NCBI GenBank assembly: GCA_041394185.1
Contig: JAWKIQ010000003.1
Location: 62,001 to 126,000 of the forward strand
Direction: 5' to 3'
From: Acidimicrobiales bacterium
GTDB taxonomy: Bacteria > Actinomycetota > Acidimicrobiia > Acidimicrobiales > Poriferisodalaceae
DNA: 64,000 nt
The notes beneath the pieces were generated by a model. It worked only from the letters and a program-made list of their open reading frames with translations. It did not search any database and had not been told where the DNA came from. Made by a program: the position numbers and the translations under genes. The first letter of the stretch is position 1. Each line of letters begins with the position of its first letter. Below, piece by piece: positions 58,928 to 64,000 of the stretch.

Positions 58928-58950
58928 GGCTGGGAGACTAGCGTGAGGCA
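58928..58950. promoter_or_regulatory. 23-base bidirectional promoter core between dapE and a membrane-anchored protein gene
   Basis: The sequence AGACTAGCGT contains TAGCGT on plus (6 bases before the ATG at 58951) and TAGTCT on minus (7 bases before the GTG at 58927). The two -10-like boxes overlap at CTAG. The spacing suits two leaderless transcripts starting at their start codons; the plus gene also has GAGG. Confidence 0.5.
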
Positions 58951-60051
58951 ATGCGGGTCGAGCCGGGCAAACCGATCTACGACTCCCCCACATTCGAAGA
59001 CGGCCATATCTCGCGCGGAGCCAACCGCGGCGTGGTCGCCCTGGTTGCCTGCCTGGTGTCCGTCATGCTCGGCGTCGCCGTTTTCGGAGGCGCAGGAGAC
59101 GAAGAGACCGCCGCCGCCAGCACCACCGCGCCCACCACGTCGGGGGCAGACGACGACCCCAGCACACCAACTTCGGCAACCGTCGACGAGTCGTCAACCA
59201 CCACCACAGCGCCAGACCGGCCTGCAGAGATCGACTCCGACTGGACGGTGCCGTCAACCGGGTGGTTCGTCGACGCTTCGAGCCGCCTGGTGCGAATCGA
59301 CCTTGCCGACGGCAGCATCACACGCATCAGTCTTAACGGAACAGATGTCAACGACCTCGCCGTGGTCGCCGGGATGGTGCTGGTCCAAGGCAAGCCGTTC
59401 TCGTACCTGGTCGATCCGAACAGCTCTGCACTGACACCCGTGGTCGGCGAACCCATCGCCTGGGACGACCAAGCCGTTTGGACCGCATCAACTTCGGTCG
59501 ACGGCGGCCTGAGATTCATCGCCCAGATACCGGGCGCCGAGCCTCAGATGCTTTCTGGCACCACCGGGTACGTCAACTCGGTGCACGCCGCCGAGGGCGC
59601 GCTGTACGCAGACGGCCCCAACGGTGTTTGGCGTTTCGACAGCAGCGGAGTGGTCGAGGAAGTCGAGTCGCTGGTGGTGGCCGGCCGTGCGGGCACCACG
59701 GTTCGTTGGAACTGCTCGTTGAACGAATGCCTTCTGGTGGTCGACTTCGCCGACGGAACCTCGCAGACGCTTCCGGCCGGCTCGGAGGTCGACGAGTTGA
59801 CCATTTCTTCCAGTGGTCGCTACCTGATCGGGGGCGGGCGCCCGGTCGGCTGGCTGATGCAGGCCGGTCAGACCCAAACCTCGGCGATCGACCAAGCCCG
59901 ACCGCTCGTGTGGATGACGGGCCAAGACCTGCTGGTGTCGCTCGACCGAGACGAGCTGGTCTTCAGGTCGCCAGATCGCAGCGAGACCTATACCAGCAAG
60001 GTTCCTGCCGGGCTCAGAAGCGACCTGCTGCTGGTGTTGACCGACGGCTAG
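58951..60051 (+). CDS. Single-pass membrane protein with extracytoplasmic beta-propeller-like domain
   Basis: This 366-residue protein starts MRVEPGKPIYDSPTFEDGHI, has one TM helix (GVVALVACLVSVMLGVAVFG, about 27-46), a Thr/Asp-rich linker (about 50-90) and a body with propeller-like strands: TGWFVDASSRLVRIDLADGS, LYADGPNGVWRFDSSG and GRYLIGGGRPVGWLM. Two Cys (RWNCSLNECLLVV) probably form a disulphide outside the cell. The family is unknown. It is convergent with dapC, overlapping its end by 4 bases, and divergent from dapE. Confidence 0.78.
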   Translation: MRVEPGKPIYDSPTFEDGHISRGANRGVVALVACLVSVMLGVAVFGGAGDEETAAASTTAPTTSGADDDPSTPTSATVDESSTTTTAPDRPAEIDSDWTVPSTGWFVDASSRLVRIDLADGSITRISLNGTDVNDLAVVAGMVLVQGKPFSYLVDPNSSALTPVVGEPIAWDDQAVWTASTSVDGGLRFIAQIPGAEPQMLSGTTGYVNSVHAAEGALYADGPNGVWRFDSSGVVEEVESLVVAGRAGTTVRWNCSLNECLLVVDFADGTSQTLPAGSEVDELTISSSGRYLIGGGRPVGWLMQAGQTQTSAIDQARPLVWMTGQDLLVSLDRDELVFRSPDRSETYTSKVPAGLRSDLLLVLTDG

Positions 60052-61166
60052 CCGGCGGCTTCGAGACGCGACGCAACACGCTCGATGGCCTCGTCGTCGC
60101 GCACCACAGCGAGGCGCACCCGATCTGAGCCAGCTTCGCCATAGAACTCGCCGGGGCTGACCAGAGCACCTGTGGTCTTGGCCAGATACTCGGTGAAACC
60201 CCACGCATCGCCGTCGGGCGCCGGTGCCCACAGGTAGAAGCCGCCCTCGGGCAGATCGACCTCTACACCTACTGCTGCCAGACCCTGCGCCAGCCGCTGC
60301 ATGCGCGCCAGGTATCTGCCGCGCTGGATCTCGACGTGTTCGTCGTCGCCCAGCGCGACGATGCCAGCCGCCTGTGCGGGTCCCGGCACCATGAATCCGG
60401 CGTGCTTGCGAACTTCGGACAGGTAGTGCACCAGCTCGCTGTCGCCCGCGTAGAACCCGACGCGCACCCCGGCCAGGTTCGAGCGCTTGGACAACGAATG
60501 CACTGCGACCACGCCTTGCGAGCCGTGTTCCAGGATCGACCGTCGCGGACCGTTCCAGGTGAACTCGATGTAGCACTCGTCGGAGAACACCGGCACGCCG
60601 TGGGTTCGCCCCCAGCGGGCGGCGGCCTCGAGATCATCGACGTTTCCGGCCGGGTTGCCGGGCGTGTTGACCCACAACAACAGGGCCCGCTCGGCGTCTG
60701 CGGGGTCGATGCTGGACAGATCGATCCGCCAGTGCTCGTCCACCGCTACCGGCACCGCTCGGCATCCGCCCAGAATGGCGCCCATGGCATAGCTCGGATA
60801 CGAGATCTCGGGATACAGAACGGTGTCGCGCTGCGGATTTCGAAGCCTCATGTAGTTGGGCAGGCCGGCCACGAACTCCTTGGTGCCGATGGCCGCAGCT
60901 ATGTCGTCGGTGCTGACCGACAATCCGAGACGGCGGTCGAACCAGCCCGAGATGGCCTCGCGCAGGGCCAATGTGCCGATCGACGGTGGATAGCCGCGCT
61001 CGGCCCCCGAAGACGCCAGCGCCTGGACCACCGCCGGCGGAGGCGGGTCGCACGGTGTGCCGATGGACAGGTCGACGATGCCGCCCTCGTGGGCCTGAGC
61101 CAGAGGCTTCAGCTGGTCGAGCCGGTCGTAGGGGTAGGGAGGCGGAACGAACGGTTCGGCGGTCAA
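60048..61166 (-). CDS. dapC: Succinyldiaminopimelate transaminase (DapC-like)
   Basis: This 372-residue fold-type I PLP aminotransferase has the substrate segment DLSIGTPCDPPPPAVVQAL, GTKEFVAGLPNYM, the Asn/Pro block LLWVNTPGNPAGNV, the Asp region FSDECYIEFTW and the Schiff-base Lys in VHSLSKRSNLAGVRVGFYAG. The family call follows these segments plus location beside hflX-dapF and near dapE. The start is a TTG overlapping the hflX stop as TTGA. It would convert N-succinyl-2-amino-6-ketopimelate to the substrate of DapE. Confidence 0.9.
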   Translation of the reverse strand: MTAEPFVPPPYPYDRLDQLKPLAQAHEGGIVDLSIGTPCDPPPPAVVQALASSGAERGYPPSIGTLALREAISGWFDRRLGLSVSTDDIAAAIGTKEFVAGLPNYMRLRNPQRDTVLYPEISYPSYAMGAILGGCRAVPVAVDEHWRIDLSSIDPADAERALLLWVNTPGNPAGNVDDLEAAARWGRTHGVPVFSDECYIEFTWNGPRRSILEHGSQGVVAVHSLSKRSNLAGVRVGFYAGDSELVHYLSEVRKHAGFMVPGPAQAAGIVALGDDEHVEIQRGRYLARMQRLAQGLAAVGVEVDLPEGGFYLWAPAPDGDAWGFTEYLAKTTGALVSPGEFYGEAGSDRVRLAVVRDDEAIERVASRLEAAG

Positions 61167-62542
61167 ATCGGATCCTCGGCGTCGGTGATGTACTCGGCGA
61201 GGATGTTCTTGGAGACGTCGTCGAGGCGGGCCCGGATGCGGGTGCCGGTGTCGCCATGGGTCTCGACGATGACCTCACCCTCGCGGTGAACCGCCGCGAT
61301 CATATCGCCGCGCTCGTACGGGATCTCCAGTTCGTAGACAGCCGACAGCGATCGGATGCGGTCGCCTATGGCAAGCAGCAGCTCCTGGATTCCGTGGCCC
61401 GAATGAGCCGACACCGCCAGAGATCCGCGGTGGTGGGCGAGCAATGCATCCAGATGACCGGGCTCGACGACTGCGTCGGCCTTGTTGAACACCACCAGTT
61501 CTGGAACCTCGCCGGCTCCGATCTCGCGCAGCACGTACCGGACAGCATCGATGTGTTCTTCAGCATCGGCGGCAGATCCGTCGACCACATGTACCAACAG
61601 GTCGGCTTCGGCGACCTCTTCGAGGGTCGACTTGAACGCCTCTACCAGCGAGGTAGGCAGCTTGCGGATGAAGCCGACCGTGTCGCTCAACAGGATGGTC
61701 TCGCCACCTGGCAGCTGCAGCCGTCGGGTCGTGGCGTCGAGTGTGGCGAACAAGCGGTCTTCGACCAGCACGCCGGCTCCGGTCAAGCGGTTGAGCAGGG
61801 TCGATTTGCCGGCGTTGGTGTATCCGACAATGGCCACGGTATGGAACCGTGACCGGCGGCGAGCCTTGCGCTGGTTGACCCGGGTGCGGCGAAGGCCTTC
61901 CAGGTCGCGCTCCAGCTTCTGGAGCCGGCGCTGGATTCGCCTGCGGTCTACCTCGAGCTGGGTTTCGCCCGGACCCCTCGTGCCGATGCCGCCGCCCTGC
62001 TGAGACAGGGCATTGCCCCGGCCGCGAAGGCGGGGCAGGCGGTACTTCAGCTGCGCGAGTTCAACCTGGGCCTTGCCTTCGAGCGTCGTGGCGTTCTGGG
62101 CGAAGATGTCGAGGATGACCGCGGTGCGGTCGAGCGCAGTGCGCTTGAGGATCTTCTCGAGGTTTGCCTGCTGGCCGGGCGACAGTTCGTCGTCGAACAC
62201 GACCGTGTCGGCGTCGACCGCCTCGGAAACCTCCATCACCTCGCGAGCTTTTCCCTTGCCGATATAGGTGGCCGGGTCCGGTGTGTCGCGCCTCTGCACG
62301 ACACGTTCGATGGTGTCAGCGCCCGCAGTGTCGACAAGGCGTTCGAGTTCGTCGAGATGCTGGTCGACCTCGATGTCGGTGCGGTCGGGCAAGTGCATGC
62401 CCACCAGCACGATCCGTTCACGGAAGCTGCGGTCGATGAGGCCCGTGGCCTCACCGGCGAACTCGCCGAAGCCGCCACGATGCGACTCGGTCTCGTCGGC
62501 GACAGCCGTCGGCGAACCGTTGGAGTCTGGACGTTCGGTCAT
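61163..62542 (-). CDS. hflX: HflX ribosome-associated GTPase
   Basis: This 459-residue GTPase starts at ATG 62542 (overlapping the dapF stop as ATGA). The N-terminal HflX domain has TYIGKGKAREVMEV and VVFDDELSPGQQANLEKIL. The linker GGGIGTRGPGETQLEVDRRR follows. The G domain carries G1 VGYTNAGKSTLLN, G3 SDTVGFIRKLP, G4 VFNKAD and G5 VSAHSGHGIQ. HflX splits stalled ribosomes after stress. In actinobacteria the gene sits commonly with miaA and dapF, as it does here. Confidence 0.96.
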   Translation of the reverse strand: MTERPDSNGSPTAVADETESHRGGFGEFAGEATGLIDRSFRERIVLVGMHLPDRTDIEVDQHLDELERLVDTAGADTIERVVQRRDTPDPATYIGKGKAREVMEVSEAVDADTVVFDDELSPGQQANLEKILKRTALDRTAVILDIFAQNATTLEGKAQVELAQLKYRLPRLRGRGNALSQQGGGIGTRGPGETQLEVDRRRIQRRLQKLERDLEGLRRTRVNQRKARRRSRFHTVAIVGYTNAGKSTLLNRLTGAGVLVEDRLFATLDATTRRLQLPGGETILLSDTVGFIRKLPTSLVEAFKSTLEEVAEADLLVHVVDGSAADAEEHIDAVRYVLREIGAGEVPELVVFNKADAVVEPGHLDALLAHHRGSLAVSAHSGHGIQELLLAIGDRIRSLSAVYELEIPYERGDMIAAVHREGEVIVETHGDTGTRIRARLDDVSKNILAEYITDAEDPI

Positions 62543-63393
62543 CGGGACACCAGCAGCGAAGGATCGACGTCGATCGAAGCGACATAGTTGGCCGGCCCCG
62601 TCAACAAGACGTCGTCTCGGACCGAAACCTCGACCGCCCCGCCGGGCATCAGCACCGTGACATCGGCGGGCACCAGCCCCCAACGGTGGGCGGCAGTGGC
62701 CGCTGCACATGCTCCGGTGCCACACGCCATCGTGATGCCCGCACCTCGTTCCCACACACGCAACTCGAGGCCCTCGCCAACAGGGCGAATCCAGTGAACG
62801 TTCGCCCCTTCCGGGAACTGTGCCTCATAGGCAGGGCCGTCGACCGACAGGTCGACCACGCCGGGGTCTTCGACATGCAACACCAGGTGTGGATTTCCGA
62901 TGTCGATGGTGGCCGCCGCCAAGGGCGGGGTCTTGTGAACCAGCGCTGCGGCGTCGATCTGGCCCGGCGTGGCGGGCCCCATCTCGACCGAAACTCTCGA
63001 CTGGCCGGGCTGGTCGCCAACCGAATGAACTGCGCGGCGAGCGCCGCCCGCGGTGAGAACTACGAACTCGTCACCAGGGGCATGCCCGCTCATGACCACC
63101 GCCTGAACGAGGCAACGCATGCCGTTGCCGCTCATCTCGGCCGGGCTTCCGTCGCTGTTCAGAAGCTCCATAGCAAAGTCCGCATCGTCGTGGCCCGGGG
63201 TGACGCGAATGAGGCCGTCGGCTCCTACACCGGTTCGCCGGTCGCAGACCGAGCGGGCCATAGCAGCATCGATGGGGGTCGTCTCGTCCAAGTCGATGAG
63301 TACGAGAAAGTCGTTGCCGAGCCCGTGATGTTTGGTCAGATGCAAGTGGAACCTCTGTTGAACATTTGCCGCCTCGTGCGGATTGTCATCCAT
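62539..63393 (-). CDS. dapF: Diaminopimelate epimerase
   Basis: This 284-residue PLP-independent epimerase interconverts LL- and meso-diaminopimelate. It has KHHGLGNDFLVLID, the first catalytic Cys in EMSGNGMRCLVQAVV (about residue 94) and the second in ITMACGTGACAAATAAH (about 223). DIGNPHLVLHVED lies between them. The N-terminus has about 17 residues before the family start; no shorter start with a clear ribosome-binding site was found. It follows miaA by 28 bases and overlaps hflX. Confidence 0.96.
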   Translation of the reverse strand: MDDNPHEAANVQQRFHLHLTKHHGLGNDFLVLIDLDETTPIDAAMARSVCDRRTGVGADGLIRVTPGHDDADFAMELLNSDGSPAEMSGNGMRCLVQAVVMSGHAPGDEFVVLTAGGARRAVHSVGDQPGQSRVSVEMGPATPGQIDAAALVHKTPPLAAATIDIGNPHLVLHVEDPGVVDLSVDGPAYEAQFPEGANVHWIRPVGEGLELRVWERGAGITMACGTGACAAATAAHRWGLVPADVTVLMPGGAVEVSVRDDVLLTGPANYVASIDVDPSLLVSR

Positions 63394-63421
63394 TGTCGCA
63401 AGTCGGCGGCCTCGCCCAAAC

Positions 63422-64000
63422 TCATTTGTGGTCGAGGTGACGTTCGACCAGTTCCCAGGCCACCTCTTCCAGGGGTTCTGGGCTGCTCTGGTGTTCCAGC
63501 CACACGATCCGAGGATCTCGGCGAAACCATCGCTGCTGGCGCCTCGCGAACCTGCGGGTACGTCGTTTTGCGGTGTCGAGTGCCTCGTCCAGCGAGATGG
63601 CCCCTTCGAGGTGCTCGGCCAGCTCCTTGTAGCCCAACGCCTGCCTGGCTGTGTGGCTCATCACCTCAGACGAGTTCAACAGGCCCTCGACCTCTGCCAG
63701 CAGACCCTGCCGCATCTGCTGGTCGTAGCGAACGTCGATGCGCCGGTCGAGGACGTCTCGAGGTGCGTCGACGCCGAGGATCAGGTGGGGCACCGGCGGA
63801 TAGTGGGTCATCCCGGGCCCAAACGAGCTGAACGGTCTGCCCGAACCCAGGCTCACTTCCAGAGCCCGCAGAACCCGGCGACGATTGTTCGGCTCCATGC
63901 GGGCCGCCGCCGTCGGATCGACCTGGCGGAGCCGATGATGCAGACCGACGGTGTCGGGTTCGTTCTCGAGGCGCGCCATCACCTCTGGATATCGAGGCGG
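63422..64000 (-). CDS. miaA: MiaA, tRNA dimethylallyltransferase (partial, N-terminus off window)
   Basis: The visible 192 residues form the C-terminal part of MiaA, which adds a dimethylallyl group to A37 of tRNAs reading UNN codons. The frame runs through the right edge (PPRYPEVMARLE). It contains DPTAAARMEPNNRRRVLRAL, TARQALGYKELAEHLEG and RRTRRFARRQQRWFRRDPRI, all typical. The true start and P-loop lie outside the window. It leads the dapF-hflX-dapC run. Confidence 0.95.
   Translation of the reverse strand, partial: PPRYPEVMARLENEPDTVGLHHRLRQVDPTAAARMEPNNRRRVLRALEVSLGSGRPFSSFGPGMTHYPPVPHLILGVDAPRDVLDRRIDVRYDQQMRQGLLAEVEGLLNSSEVMSHTARQALGYKELAEHLEGAISLDEALDTAKRRTRRFARRQQRWFRRDPRIVWLEHQSSPEPLEEVAWELVERHLDHK

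Overview
The window is GC-rich bacterial DNA with strong G/C preference at third codon positions, frequent GTG and TTG starts, 4-base start/stop overlaps, and TANNNT boxes placed 6-8 bases before some start codons, as in leaderless transcripts. Gene content fits an actinobacterium: a Tad/Flp pilus locus, miaA-dapF-hflX, succinylase-type dapC/dapE, and many secreted proteins with Thr-rich linkers. Three proteins carry G-Y-W-x(5)-D-G-G-x-F-x-F-G repeats that I associate mostly with class Acidimicrobiia, so I lean to that class. This placement is inference; there is no rRNA gene to test it.

Layout. 1-7705 (minus): one chemotaxis operon, mcp-cheA-cheW-cheY-cheB-cheR-cheX, where every gene from cheA on overlaps the next by exactly 4 bases; cheX runs off the left edge. 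7835-11152 (minus): the accessory pair yqeB/yqeC, an MFS exporter and a small Cys-rich protein. 11217-20289 (minus): a repeat-type secreted protein followed upstream by a complete Tad machinery (flp, tadE, tadG, cpaB, cpaE, cpaF, a vWA-TadB fusion, tadC). 20440-23012: DUF1295 membrane protein, sugar dehydrogenase-like lipoprotein and a methyltransferase. 23043-26248 (minus): acyl-CoA dehydrogenase, zinc-ribbon protein and two paralogous diiron ferritin-like proteins behind a palindromic operator. 26418-40945: mostly envelope proteins (lipoproteins, a repeat/HNH nuclease/lamin-tail fusion, a malectin/beta-helix protein, YibE/F, OmpA-like) mixed with an AAA ATPase, SDR and metallo-beta-lactamase fold enzymes. 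41034-48001: tRNA-Val, a 1469-residue FG-GAP protein, tRNA-Cys, an alpha/beta hydrolase plus kinase-like pair, and tRNA-Gly. 48051-55090: small proteins, an Fpg-type glycosylase, aldo/keto reductase, metX, an N6-adenine methylase and a DEAD-box helicase. 55272-64000: an FG-GAP/repeat hybrid, then dapE, dapC, hflX, dapF and partial miaA.

How it fits together. The left third holds a whole chemosensory pathway and a whole pilus assembly machine, but no flagellar genes are visible. The pathway could serve surface behaviour or pili, which is only a hypothesis. The right end is core metabolism: meso-diaminopimelate synthesis for peptidoglycan and lysine (dapC, dapE, dapF) packed with tRNA modification (miaA) and ribosome rescue (hflX). 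The middle is rich in secreted, calcium-binding or repeat-built proteins that probably form the cell surface.

No transposase, integrase, CRISPR array, rRNA or origin was seen. No gene-free stretch exceeds 300 bases; the two longest (about 280 bases, at 45821-46103 and 57591-57871) are described individually.
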